Shown: positions 1 through 6,573 of the stretch, piece after piece
How the letters are laid out: each line of letters begins with the position of its first letter
Numbering within the stretch: position 1 is the first letter of the stretch
Assembly (NCBI GenBank): GCA_913050015.1
Contig: CAJXAZ010000027.1
Location: forward strand, 1 to 12,974
Source: an uncultured Gammaproteobacteria bacterium
Lineage (GTDB): Bacteria; Pseudomonadota; Gammaproteobacteria; Magnimaribacterales; D2472
Direction: 5' to 3'
Length of the DNA: 12,974 nucleotides
The notes under the pieces: generated by a model
Databases searched by the model: none
Seen by the model: only the letters and a program-made list of their open reading frames with translations
Told to the model about the DNA's origin: nothing
Program-made: the position numbers and the translations under genes

Positions 1-1278
1 ATGAATTTTTTCCAAAATATGATTTCTTCGATTATGAAGAGAACCTTAAGATTAGATAGCCTAGGTCTAAAAGATTTTGGCGTACTTCATAAAGATCTTA
101 ATAAGACCACAGAATCAATAATGTCTACGACTGGAGAGTTATCTACTCTTGTTTATTCAGAGCATCTTCTTGATATGCTTGAGAGACAAGATGATAGCGA
201 TCTATTGGGATTCCTTAGAAATCTTGTTGCTAATTATGATATCGACACTGATCTCTTGGTTCAAAACACTAAATCTTATGCGGTAGAAAAAAATCAAAAA
301 AGTTATAAAAAACTGGTTCAAGCTTCTGAGCCGAGATGGCTGGAGCTTTTTAAAAGATTAAATGCGACTTCTAATGGCACCTCAAGGCTAGTTAAGTTGA
401 GAGAAAGGATATCGATTTTAAAAAAAGATAATTTAGAAATTGAAGCTCTAGATGCTGGTCTTTTAAGCCTCTTCAAGTATTGGTTTAACCCCTCTTTCCT
501 TGTGCTAGAAAAGATAGATTGGTCTACGCCTGCAAATGTATTGGAAAAGATTATTGCCTATGAAGCTGTTCATGAAATAAACTCTTGGGATGATCTTAGG
601 GCAAGACTTGCACCAAATGATAGACAATGTTTTGCTTTCTTTCATCCGTTAATACCTGACGAACCCCTCATATTTGTTGAGGTTGCTCTTTGTAATAGCA
701 CTCCTAGCTCTATTCAAGAGGTAATAAAAATTGAGCGTGATGAGATAGATATAGAAGAGGCAAACACTGCAGTATTTTACTCAATTTCAAATTGTCAAAA
801 TGGATTATTAGGTATTTCTTTTGGTAACTTCTTAATTAAAAAAGTAGCGCACAAGCTAAAAATGGAACTTCCAAAACTTGATGTATTTGTTACCTTGTCT
901 CCTGTTCCTGGATTTATGAATTGGTTAGAAAAAACAGCTCCAATGTTGCATGAAAGATGTTTAGATGGAATTTATACTGAGGAAGATTTGATGAGCAAGG
1001 TAATTACATACTTAATAGAATCTGACAGAGAAGATATGAAGCCCAATGATCCAGTTGCAAGATTCCATCTTGGTAATGGCGCCATTCTTCATAAAATAAA
1101 CTTAAATGCAGATCTTTCACAAAAGGGTAAATTACAGTCAAGTGGGGTCATGGTAAATTACTTATACAACCTAGATGTAGTCGAAAAAAACCATGAATTA
1201 TTTTTTAAAACAAAAACCGTTCAGGTTTCAAATGAAATAAAATCTCTAAGAAAGAAAATTACTGCTGGTAAATTATGA
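1..1278 (+). CDS. Malonyl-CoA decarboxylase (MCD family)
   Basis: Predicted cytosolic enzyme that decarboxylates malonyl-CoA to acetyl-CoA and CO2. The 425-residue product has the helical N-terminal MCD domain (about 1-180) and the GNAT-fold catalytic domain (about 190-405). Family landmarks seen are HEINSWDDL at 191-199, FAFFHP at 211-216, PLIFVEVAL at 222-230, a SISNCQ...GISFGNFLIK block at 261-280, TLSPVPGF with Ser300, and RFHLGNGA with His356. Ser300 and His356 should correspond to the catalytic Ser/His pair of human MCD. The C-terminal VNYLYNLD at 385-392 is also typical. Length is slightly short for bacterial MCDs. The ATG is the first base of the window, so no ribosome site can be seen and a start further upstream cannot be excluded. 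It overlaps the next gene by ATGA, implying translational coupling. No malonyl-CoA synthetase or malonate transporter gene lies beside it, so disposal of malonyl-CoA is as plausible as malonate catabolism. Confidence 0.93.
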   Translation: MNFFQNMISSIMKRTLRLDSLGLKDFGVLHKDLNKTTESIMSTTGELSTLVYSEHLLDMLERQDDSDLLGFLRNLVANYDIDTDLLVQNTKSYAVEKNQKSYKKLVQASEPRWLELFKRLNATSNGTSRLVKLRERISILKKDNLEIEALDAGLLSLFKYWFNPSFLVLEKIDWSTPANVLEKIIAYEAVHEINSWDDLRARLAPNDRQCFAFFHPLIPDEPLIFVEVALCNSTPSSIQEVIKIERDEIDIEEANTAVFYSISNCQNGLLGISFGNFLIKKVAHKLKMELPKLDVFVTLSPVPGFMNWLEKTAPMLHERCLDGIYTEEDLMSKVITYLIESDREDMKPNDPVARFHLGNGAILHKINLNADLSQKGKLQSSGVMVNYLYNLDVVEKNHELFFKTKTVQVSNEIKSLRKKITAGKL

Positions 1279-2237
1279 ACGATCTCTTACCCCTATATCC
1301 ACACTGCAATCCTTTTGATACTGGTTTTATGTCTAAGGATGGGCATGAGATTTATTATGAACAATGTGGCAATCCTAATGGGAAGCCTGCTGTTTTCTTA
1401 CATGGAGGCCCTGGAGGTGGAGGAAGTCAAAGCGTAAGAAGGTTTTTTGATCCAGACATTTATAGAATAGTTATCTTTGATCAAAGAGGTTGCGGAAGAA
1501 GTAAGCCCCATGGATGTCTCGAAAAAAATACTACTTGGGATTTAGTTGAGGATATTGAAACTCTAAAATTAAAGCTTGGTATTGAAAAATGGTTGGTGTT
1601 TGGTGGTTCATGGGGGAGCACTTTAGCCCTAGCCTATGCTCAAAGCTATCCTAATTCTGTAAGTGAGATGGTTCTAAGGGGTATCTTTATGCTCAGGCAG
1701 AAAGAGTTAGATTGGTTCTATCAAGCAGGGGCAAGTAATATCTACCCAGAAGCTTGGCAACATTTTTTGAAGCCGATTGCGGAAGATAAAAGAGATAATT
1801 TGATGAGTGCTTACTATGAAATATTTCAAAATGCAGATAATAAAACAAAATTAGAGGCGGCGATTGCTTGGTCAAAGTGGGAAGGATCAACAAGTAGTTT
1901 AAGTTATAAACCAGAAATGGCAGAAAGCTTCTCAGAGCCAGAGTTTGCTCTAGCATTTGCTCTTATAGAAAATCATTACTTTGTAAATAAAGGATTTCTT
2001 GATCATGAAAATCAGTTAATAGAAACTAATATAGATATCATAAGATCTATTCCAGCTGTAATTGTTCAAGGGAGATATGACATGGTGTGTCCTATGACAA
2101 CCGCATGGGAGCTTTCGCAGAATTGGCCTGAAGCTCAATTTATAGTTGCGCCTTCTTCAGGACATACGGCTTTTGAACAAGAAATAACACATGAGCTTAT
2201 AAAAGCAACTGACGGGTTTGGTAAAATCAATGCGTAA
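1275..2237 (+). CDS. pip: Proline iminopeptidase (alpha/beta hydrolase, peptidase S33)
   Basis: Predicted cytosolic aminopeptidase that removes N-terminal proline from peptides. The 320-residue length matches the bacterial Pip family. The order of motifs is classical: HGGPGGGG at 43-50 (oxyanion region), FDQRGCGRS at 68-76, the nucleophile elbow GGSWGS at 110-115 with Ser112, GRYDMVCP with acid Asp269, and GH with His297. The variable cap domain (about 135-240) contains WSKWEG at 199-204, a family signature. The start ATG overlaps the stop of the decarboxylase gene (ATGA), and the 3' end overlaps the following kinase gene, so this is an operon-internal gene. No clear Shine-Dalgarno sequence precedes it; re-initiation is likely. 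Its link to malonyl-CoA metabolism is unclear and may be only cotranscription. Confidence 0.95.
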   Translation: MNDLLPLYPHCNPFDTGFMSKDGHEIYYEQCGNPNGKPAVFLHGGPGGGGSQSVRRFFDPDIYRIVIFDQRGCGRSKPHGCLEKNTTWDLVEDIETLKLKLGIEKWLVFGGSWGSTLALAYAQSYPNSVSEMVLRGIFMLRQKELDWFYQAGASNIYPEAWQHFLKPIAEDKRDNLMSAYYEIFQNADNKTKLEAAIAWSKWEGSTSSLSYKPEMAESFSEPEFALAFALIENHYFVNKGFLDHENQLIETNIDIIRSIPAVIVQGRYDMVCPMTTAWELSQNWPEAQFIVAPSSGHTAFEQEITHELIKATDGFGKINA

Positions 2238-2718
2238 TGTTTCATTTATCGGCATGGCTGGATCAGGTAAATCCACTCTAGGAAAAGCACTTTCAGAAAA
2301 ATTAGAAGTTAGTTTTGCGGATACCGATTTATTAATTGAAGAGAGGTTTAGTCAATCGCTAGAAGATCTTAAAAAAACTAAGGGATATAAATTTGTAAGA
2401 CTTGCTGAAGAAGGAATCATTCTAGGTTTACAAAATGAAATTAAAATTATATCTACTGGTGGAAGTGCTATCTATTCAGATAATGCAATGTCTCATCTAA
2501 GCTCGTTTTCAATGATGGTATATATTTCAGCTCCACTAAACATAATAAAATCTAGAATTGGTCAGGGCCAGGAAAGAGGCCTGGCAGTGCCGGAAGGTAC
2601 TTCAATAGAGGAAACTTATATGGAAAGAGAGCCTTTATATGAAAAATGGGCACAATTAACATTAGATGGCACGATGCCAATTGCAGATCTTGTAGATAAG
2701 ATTATAGAGGCTTTATAA
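2230..2718 (+). CDS. Shikimate kinase-like P-loop kinase (GGS variant)
   Basis: Small ATP-dependent kinase of the shikimate kinase fold, 162 residues from the chosen ATG. Walker A is GMAGSGKST at 8-16; the acid motif DTD at 31-33 and Arg57 correspond to shikimate-binding positions of AroK. The next motif is TGGSAIYS (76-83) instead of the usual TGGG. A lid with an ERG at 115-117 follows, then EREPLYEKWA at 132-141. This pattern marks a shikimate-kinase-annotated clade distinct from canonical AroK, so the substrate is not certain; shikimate phosphorylation is the default guess. The ATG at 2230 puts the P-loop at residue 8 as in AroK and overlaps pip by 8 bases; a TTG four codons upstream is possible. 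Gammaproteobacteria usually keep aroK beside aroB, so this is probably a paralogue. Confidence 0.8.
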   Translation: MRNVSFIGMAGSGKSTLGKALSEKLEVSFADTDLLIEERFSQSLEDLKKTKGYKFVRLAEEGIILGLQNEIKIISTGGSAIYSDNAMSHLSSFSMMVYISAPLNIIKSRIGQGQERGLAVPEGTSIEETYMEREPLYEKWAQLTLDGTMPIADLVDKIIEAL

Positions 2719-2720
2719 AG

Positions 2721-3395
2721 GTGAATAAAAAATCTTTAATTGTTGGTGCTTCTGGATTGGTAGGTGGTGAAATATTAAAACTATTAAGTCACGAGGGTAA
2801 TGATGTCACCCTTCTCTCAAGGCGGCCTTTAGAACTAAATCTGCCTAATGTTGAGGAATCTATTATAGATTTTAATGAGATAGAAAATGAAATAAATTTT
2901 CCTGCTGTTGACCATATTTATATTGCACTAGGTAAGCGATTAGATACTTCTGAGCTGATTTATATAAAAAAATCTAATAGAGATAGTTTTATAAAAGTTG
3001 ATCATGACTATGTCATTGCAGTTGCAAAAAAAGCATTCTCGATGGGCGCCAGGTCAATATCAATTGTTTCGGCTGTTGGTGTTGATAAGAATTCAATGAA
3101 CCTTTACCTTCAAATAAAAGGAAAGGTTGAAGAAGAGATAAAATTAATCGGGTATGACAATGTTGTTATAGCGCAACCCGGGCATCTACTTGGCGAGAGA
3201 CCTGATGACAGATTCCGTATTGAAATACCCGTTATTGAGTTTTTTACAAAGATATTAGAGCCGTTGATGTTTGGCCCATTACAAAATTTTAGAAACATAT
3301 CAGCAAAGCAAGTCGCTAAAGGGATGGTTACATCTATGCAGGATACTTCTGTTGGCGTCACTACATTGCAGTATAAAGATTTTATAGAAAGCTAA
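2721..3395 (+). CDS. Atypical SDR / NAD(P)-binding oxidoreductase-like protein
   Basis: A 224-residue single-domain Rossmann protein resembling the HTATIP2/NAD(P)H-binding atypical SDR group. The glycine-rich nucleotide motif GASGLVG is at 9-15, a basic pair SRR at 33-35 after the second strand suggests NADP(H) preference, and a YLQIK (YxxxK) pair gives Tyr129 and Lys133. SIVSAVG at 114-120 precedes it and a PGHLLGER turn lies at 153-160, both typical for this group. Start is GTG two bases after the kinase stop; no in-frame ATG precedes the dinucleotide-binding motif, so GTG is well supported. Last gene of the rightward set beginning with malonyl-CoA decarboxylase. The substrate is unknown; such proteins may be reductases or redox-sensing regulators. 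Confidence 0.8.
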   Translation: MNKKSLIVGASGLVGGEILKLLSHEGNDVTLLSRRPLELNLPNVEESIIDFNEIENEINFPAVDHIYIALGKRLDTSELIYIKKSNRDSFIKVDHDYVIAVAKKAFSMGARSISIVSAVGVDKNSMNLYLQIKGKVEEEIKLIGYDNVVIAQPGHLLGERPDDRFRIEIPVIEFFTKILEPLMFGPLQNFRNISAKQVAKGMVTSMQDTSVGVTTLQYKDFIES

Positions 3396-3436
3396 AATAA
3401 TAACTGGACTATTTAAATAGAAAAAATAAATAGCCT

Positions 3437-3661
3437 TTAGAATTTTCCTCTTTGGAACCTCATTCTTATTGAATAAACTCTCAGAAGAGCAACAAAGGTT
3501 AGTATTGATTGAGTGAATATAGAAATGGTTATTGGGTTAGACCAACTCCAATTATCGATGGTTAGCCAAAGTAAAAATGTTTGTAATGGGAAGTTAATTA
3601 TAGCCCCCATTAATACTACTATTACTGATTCTCTAAAAGCTGATTTCTCTGTCTTGTTCAT
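3437..3661 (-). CDS. Small two-helix membrane protein (DUF7220-like)
   Basis: A 74-residue protein with two hydrophobic segments (about 12-34 and 43-63) flanked by a charged N-terminus containing ESV at 11-13 and a basic tail RMRFQRGKF. The layout (short polar head with an ES motif, helix ending in NFPLQ, aromatic turn, second helix, then R-Y-S-x-R) resembles small membrane proteins grouped as DUF7220, often seen in phage and marine genomes. No function is known. The start is set by an AGGA ribosome site (3667-3670 on the other strand) five bases before the ATG; a longer frame reading into the upstream gene was discarded. It lies ten bases behind the YbjQ-type gene and is probably cotranscribed with it. 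It converges on the SDR gene. The family assignment is tentative. Confidence 0.65.
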   Translation of the reverse strand: MNKTEKSAFRESVIVVLMGAIINFPLQTFLLWLTIDNWSWSNPITISIFTQSILTFVALLRVYSIRMRFQRGKF

Positions 3662-3671
3662 AATTTTCCTT

Positions 3672-3995
3672 TTATATCCTAACGCCCGTTCCGTATGCGA
3701 GAACTTCAGAAGCTCCCTGAGTAATGTTTGATGTTTGGAATCTAAATGCAACAATTGCATTAGCTCCTTTAGATTTAGCGTCTATGATCATGCGTTCATA
3801 GGCCTGTTCTCTTGATGCTACAAGAAGTTTTGAATAGCTCACAATCTCACCTCCAATAACATTTTTAAGACCAGCAAAAAGATCTGCACCAGCGTTTCGC
3901 CCTCTAACCGTGCTTCCCTGAACAACCCCTAGATGTTCTTTAATTTCAAATTGTGATATCTCATTAGAAGAAACTACTATAAAATTTTCTATCAT
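3672..3995 (-). CDS. YbjQ/UPF0145 family protein (heavy-metal-binding-like domain)
   Basis: A 107-residue protein, the same length as E. coli YbjQ. Conserved features are an N-terminal strand followed by LGVVQGSTVRGRNAGAD (22-38), a GLKNVIGGEIVSY block (42-54), a helix with REQAYERMIIDAKSKGANAIV (62-82), and a terminal GTGVRI strand. The family is cytosolic, forms oligomeric rings in solved structures, and is called heavy-metal-binding from older annotations without a proven role. The start ATG at 3995 has AAAGGAAA upstream, a good ribosome site; an in-frame ATG 42 bases earlier would run past the hspQ start. It diverges from hspQ with a 36-base gap and is followed by the small membrane protein gene, so it may head a two-gene operon. 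Confidence 0.88.
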   Translation of the reverse strand: MIENFIVVSSNEISQFEIKEHLGVVQGSTVRGRNAGADLFAGLKNVIGGEIVSYSKLLVASREQAYERMIIDAKSKGANAIVAFRFQTSNITQGASEVLAYGTGVRI

Positions 3996-4019
3996 GACGT
4001 TTTCCTTTGAATGGTTTAA

Positions 4020-4027
4020 TTTATAAA
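4020..4027. promoter_or_regulatory. Palindromic -10-like element shared by ybjQ-type gene and hspQ
   Basis: TTTATAAA is its own reverse complement and offers a TATAAA hexamer on each strand, at 4022-4027 rightward and 4020-4025 leftward. A start about seven bases downstream would give an hspQ transcript beginning at or next to its ATG and a YbjQ-type transcript with a leader of roughly 18 bases that contains its ribosome site. I found no good -35 match for either direction, and AT-rich sequence makes such hexamers common. Confidence 0.35.
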
Positions 4028-4031
4028 TATA

Positions 4032-4364
4032 ATGCAAGAATTAATAGAAGCAAGGTTTTCCATAGGAAATGTTGTTAAACATAGGTATTTAAATTTCCGA
4101 GGGGTAATTTTTGACCTCGATCCATCCTTTAATAATACAGAAGAATGGTATTTAGCTATACCCGAAAAAATAAGACCAATAAAAGAACAGCCTTTCTATC
4201 ATCTCTTTGCTCAAAATGAGGAAATATTTTATATAGCCTATGTATCTGAGCAAAACTTACTGATAGATGATACGGGAAAAGAATGCAATCACCCTGATAT
4301 TAAACAAATCTTTTCACATTTTGATGGAATAAAATATATCCCATATTCAAGAGCAACCAATTAA
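4032..4364 (+). CDS. hspQ: HspQ / YccV-like hemimethylated-DNA-binding heat-shock protein
   Basis: A 110-residue single-domain protein of the YccV/HspQ family. E. coli HspQ binds hemimethylated DNA, affects DnaA levels and acts as a specificity factor for Lon protease. Seen here are ARFSIGNVVKHR at 7-18, FRGVIFDLDP at 22-31, NTEEWYLAIPE at 35-45, KEQPFYHLFAQ at 51-61 and YVSEQNLL at 70-77. The NTEEW...IPE and YVSEQNLL segments look more like alphaproteobacterial family members than E. coli HspQ. No Shine-Dalgarno sequence precedes the ATG, and a TATAAA hexamer ends only four bases upstream, suggesting a leaderless message. Stop codon is five bases from the convergent aminotransferase stop. 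Confidence 0.9.
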   Translation: MQELIEARFSIGNVVKHRYLNFRGVIFDLDPSFNNTEEWYLAIPEKIRPIKEQPFYHLFAQNEEIFYIAYVSEQNLLIDDTGKECNHPDIKQIFSHFDGIKYIPYSRATN

Positions 4365-4389
4365 GATAGCTATTCTGAATGGGCTATCT
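4364..4389. repeat. Small inverted repeat at the hspQ / aminotransferase convergence
   Basis: AGATAGC and GCTATCT form a seven-base-pair stem with a 12-base loop between the ends of two convergent genes, covering the aminotransferase stop. It could act on both transcripts, but the stem is AT-rich and has no T-run after it in either direction, so a terminator function is weakly supported. Confidence 0.25.
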
Positions 4390-5572
4390 GAACTGCTGTT
4401 ATAAAAGCATCCATGGCAACTTCTAACTGCCTTTCATCAATAAATGTTGGTGCTATTCTTATAATATTATCTTTGGGATCATTACCATAAGGGAAAGTTA
4501 CTCCAGCTGGAGTAATCAGGACGCCGACTTCCTTGCATAACTCAACGACTCTTGTGGCTATAGGCTTGGTTGATGTAAAGGTAATAAAGTAGCCTCCTGT
4601 CGGCCTAGAAAATGAACCATACTCGTCTGAAAGATTCTCTAAAGCAGCATATGCTATTTCAAATTTTGGCCTAATAAGATCTGCATGCTTTGCCATATGC
4701 CTAATGATGTCATCAGCATCACTAAAGAATTGTGTATGTCTTTTTTGATTGATCTTATCTGGACATATAACCATAGATGCTCTTATTTTTTTAACAAGCT
4801 CAAGGCTTTTACCCGATGCCGCCATAAATGACATCCCTCCTCCGCCAAAAGTAACTTTGGAGAATGAAGTAACTACAACTGTTTGATTAATTGCTCCAGC
4901 TTTAATAGCTATTTCCCAAACAGGCGTTTGGATACGAGTAGGTAAAAAATCATGGACCAAGTAAGCATTATCAAAAAGAAATAAAAAATTATCTGAATAA
5001 TTTATACCCATATCAAAAAGACTAGAAATATTTTCATCAGAGAATACCTCGCCAGATGGATTTGAGTGCCTTGGAACCGATAATATGCCTACAACATTTT
5101 CATTTTCTGCTAGGAGCCTTTTAAGCTCATTAAGATCTATTCCATCCTCAATTAAGGGAACGGTAAGCATTTCAATACCAAAGTCTTCAAACATCTGAAA
5201 ATGTCTATCAAACCCTGGGACAGGGCAAATAACCTTTGGGTTAGCTATTTTCTGCCAAGGCATCGGCTCAGCAAAAAGGTAATGTGCTAAGACTGTTTGG
5301 TAAGTTAGCAGTAGACTGGATTGTTCGCCTGTAATGATATTTTCAATAGGAGCTGAAAGAAGGCTTGATCCAAGCTTTCTGGCCTCCATAATTCCCAAGG
5401 GCTCTCCATAATTTCTTAAGTCTACCCCCTCTTCATTAAGGGCCTCAACAGGCATAGAAAGTAACTCATTTGAAAGATCTAGCTGAGATGAATCAGGCTT
5501 TCCTCTGGTAATGTCTATAGACAGACCTTTGGCTTTGATTTCGTTAAAATGGGTTAGAATATTATTTGTCAT
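4370..5572 (-). CDS. PLP-dependent aminotransferase, PF12897 class (probable aspartate aminotransferase)
   Basis: A 400-residue fold-type I PLP enzyme. Motifs seen: DITRGKP at 20-26, RNYG at 53-56, CPVPGFDRHF at 116-125, SVPRHSNPSGEVFSDE at 165-180 with Asn171, LFDNAYLVHD with Asp201 and Tyr204, SFSKVTFGGGG with the Schiff-base Lys239, and IRIAPT with Arg372, the likely alpha-carboxylate-binding arginine. The CPVPGFDRHF and DNAYLVHD blocks are characteristic of PF12897, whose Corynebacterium member is an aspartate aminotransferase. The expected reaction is aspartate plus 2-oxoglutarate to oxaloacetate plus glutamate, in the cytosol. The family is often labelled MocR-like, but there is no N-terminal helix-turn-helix DNA-binding domain. 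No ribosome site is visible; a TATAAA at 5584-5589 (minus strand) would give only a very short leader. Diverges from rmuC. Exact substrate is inferred. Confidence 0.85.
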   Translation of the reverse strand: MTNNILTHFNEIKAKGLSIDITRGKPDSSQLDLSNELLSMPVEALNEEGVDLRNYGEPLGIMEARKLGSSLLSAPIENIITGEQSSLLLTYQTVLAHYLFAEPMPWQKIANPKVICPVPGFDRHFQMFEDFGIEMLTVPLIEDGIDLNELKRLLAENENVVGILSVPRHSNPSGEVFSDENISSLFDMGINYSDNFLFLFDNAYLVHDFLPTRIQTPVWEIAIKAGAINQTVVVTSFSKVTFGGGGMSFMAASGKSLELVKKIRASMVICPDKINQKRHTQFFSDADDIIRHMAKHADLIRPKFEIAYAALENLSDEYGSFSRPTGGYFITFTSTKPIATRVVELCKEVGVLITPAGVTFPYGNDPKDNIIRIAPTFIDERQLEVAMDAFITAVQIAHSE

Positions 5573-5583
5573 ACACTAGATAT

Positions 5584-5589
5584 TTTATA
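5584..5589 (-). promoter_or_regulatory. Possible -10 hexamer for the aminotransferase gene
   Basis: TATAAA on the minus strand, 11 bases ahead of the start codon. A transcript starting about seven bases downstream would carry a leader of roughly five bases, fitting the absence of a ribosome site. No acceptable -35 hexamer is seen at normal spacing. Confidence 0.25.
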
Positions 5590-5641
5590 GGATAAAATAA
5601 TAAGTGGTATATATTAATACTAGCTTCATGAGTAAAATACA

Positions 5642-5669
5642 TTGAAATATCATAACTCTACCCAATACT
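5642..5669 (+). promoter_or_regulatory. Possible rmuC promoter
   Basis: TTGAAA (5642-5647), a 16-base spacer, and AATACT (5664-5669), matching five and four of six consensus positions. Transcription would begin at or next to the rmuC ATG at 5677, consistent with the lack of a ribosome site. The -10 lacks its first T, so support is weak. Confidence 0.25.
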
Positions 5670-5676
5670 TAACAAA

Positions 5677-6573
5677 ATGAACCTTTGGCTTGTCTCTTTT
5701 TTATTATTAATTGTAATTGCATTATTGGTATTTATTATCTATACCACCACAAGAAGCGATCCTAGTGAAATAGAGAAAAGAGATTCTATAAGGGACTTGG
5801 ATAAAGCGATTCTGAGACAAGAAACTACCTTAAATGATTTATCAAAGGACATTCAATCCTTCCAAGATCCACTAGACAAGCTTAAAAGATACCTATCTGG
5901 GGGAACACTTGCTGGAAAATTTGGTGAATGGTCTCTTGAGGCTATCATGCAGGATATTTTTCATTCAAATCAATTTGAAAAGAATGCAGAGGTAATAAAA
6001 GGATCCGGTAAGCGTGTTGAATTTGTCCTGAAAATGCCTGAGGGACTATTACTTCCAATTGATGCAAAGTTTCCCTCTGGGCTCTATGACAATTATCTTT
6101 ATGCGATTAATCAAGGCGATGAAAAGCTTGTTAAGAAATCCATAGATGATATTCGAAGACATGTCTTAAAAGATGCCATTGATATTAAGGAGAAGTATAT
6201 TCAAGTTGGAATAACAATTGATCTTGGGGTTATGTATATTCCTAGTGAGGCTTTGATGCAGCTAATTGATTCTATTGATAACTTAAGAGAGGAAATTTTT
6301 CGAGACTCACGCGTCTTGATAATGGGCCCTAATTCACTTGCTGCTTATTTAATCAGTGTTCATATGGGCTTTAGGACATTGGCTCTTAATAGCAGAGCAA
6401 GCGAGACAATGGAAGAATTTGGGAAGCTAAAAAAAGAGTTTGAGAAGTTTGGTAGCTCAACTGATGATTTGCTTAAAAAGGCTGATGCAATGCTTAAGGC
6501 TGTTAATGAACATGCCACTAGAGAGAGGCAGATGCATAAAGCGATAAAGAATATGGATCAGCTAGACTCTTAG
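5677..6573 (+). CDS. rmuC: RmuC-family DNA recombination protein, short form
   Basis: Membrane-anchored RmuC-type protein linked in E. coli to limiting recombination at inverted repeats. One N-terminal transmembrane helix (about 3-22) is followed by a short coiled coil (about 30-75) and the nuclease-like core: GKFGEWSLEAI at 80-90, VEFVLKMPEGLLLPIDAKFP at 114-133, and VMYIPSEALMQL at 185-196. Glu115, Asp129 and Lys131 fit a PD-(D/E)XK-type active site. The C-terminus (about 240-290) is again helical and charged. At 298 residues it is much shorter than E. coli RmuC (about 475), mainly through loss of the long coiled coil. No Shine-Dalgarno sequence precedes the ATG. The stop codon interleaves with the stop of the convergent iron permease gene. 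Confidence 0.88.
   Translation: MNLWLVSFLLLIVIALLVFIIYTTTRSDPSEIEKRDSIRDLDKAILRQETTLNDLSKDIQSFQDPLDKLKRYLSGGTLAGKFGEWSLEAIMQDIFHSNQFEKNAEVIKGSGKRVEFVLKMPEGLLLPIDAKFPSGLYDNYLYAINQGDEKLVKKSIDDIRRHVLKDAIDIKEKYIQVGITIDLGVMYIPSEALMQLIDSIDNLREEIFRDSRVLIMGPNSLAAYLISVHMGFRTLALNSRASETMEEFGKLKKEFEKFGSSTDDLLKKADAMLKAVNEHATRERQMHKAIKNMDQLDS

Noticed and set aside
1693..1956. Antisense open frame inside the iminopeptidase gene, and similar ones inside the SDR, iron permease, phosphatase and rppH genes
   Set aside because: They are mirrored by well-supported genes on the other strand, have no family resemblance and no ribosome sites.
2218..2229. TTG start giving the shikimate-kinase-like protein four more residues
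   Set aside because: The ATG at 2230 places the P-loop at residue 8 as in AroK; neither start has a clear ribosome site, and ATG is the simpler choice.
3409..3420. Perfect palindrome CTATTTAAATAG between the SDR and small membrane protein genes
   Set aside because: It has no loop and is pure AT except at its ends; too common in such sequence to call an operator or terminator.
3996..4031. Heat-shock sigma-32 promoter before hspQ
   Set aside because: A TTTGAA is present, but there is no CCCCAT-like -10 at suitable spacing, so heat-shock control cannot be read from the sequence.
4370..5572. MocR/GntR-type transcription regulator
   Set aside because: All 400 residues are accounted for by the aminotransferase fold, with no N-terminal helix-turn-helix domain.
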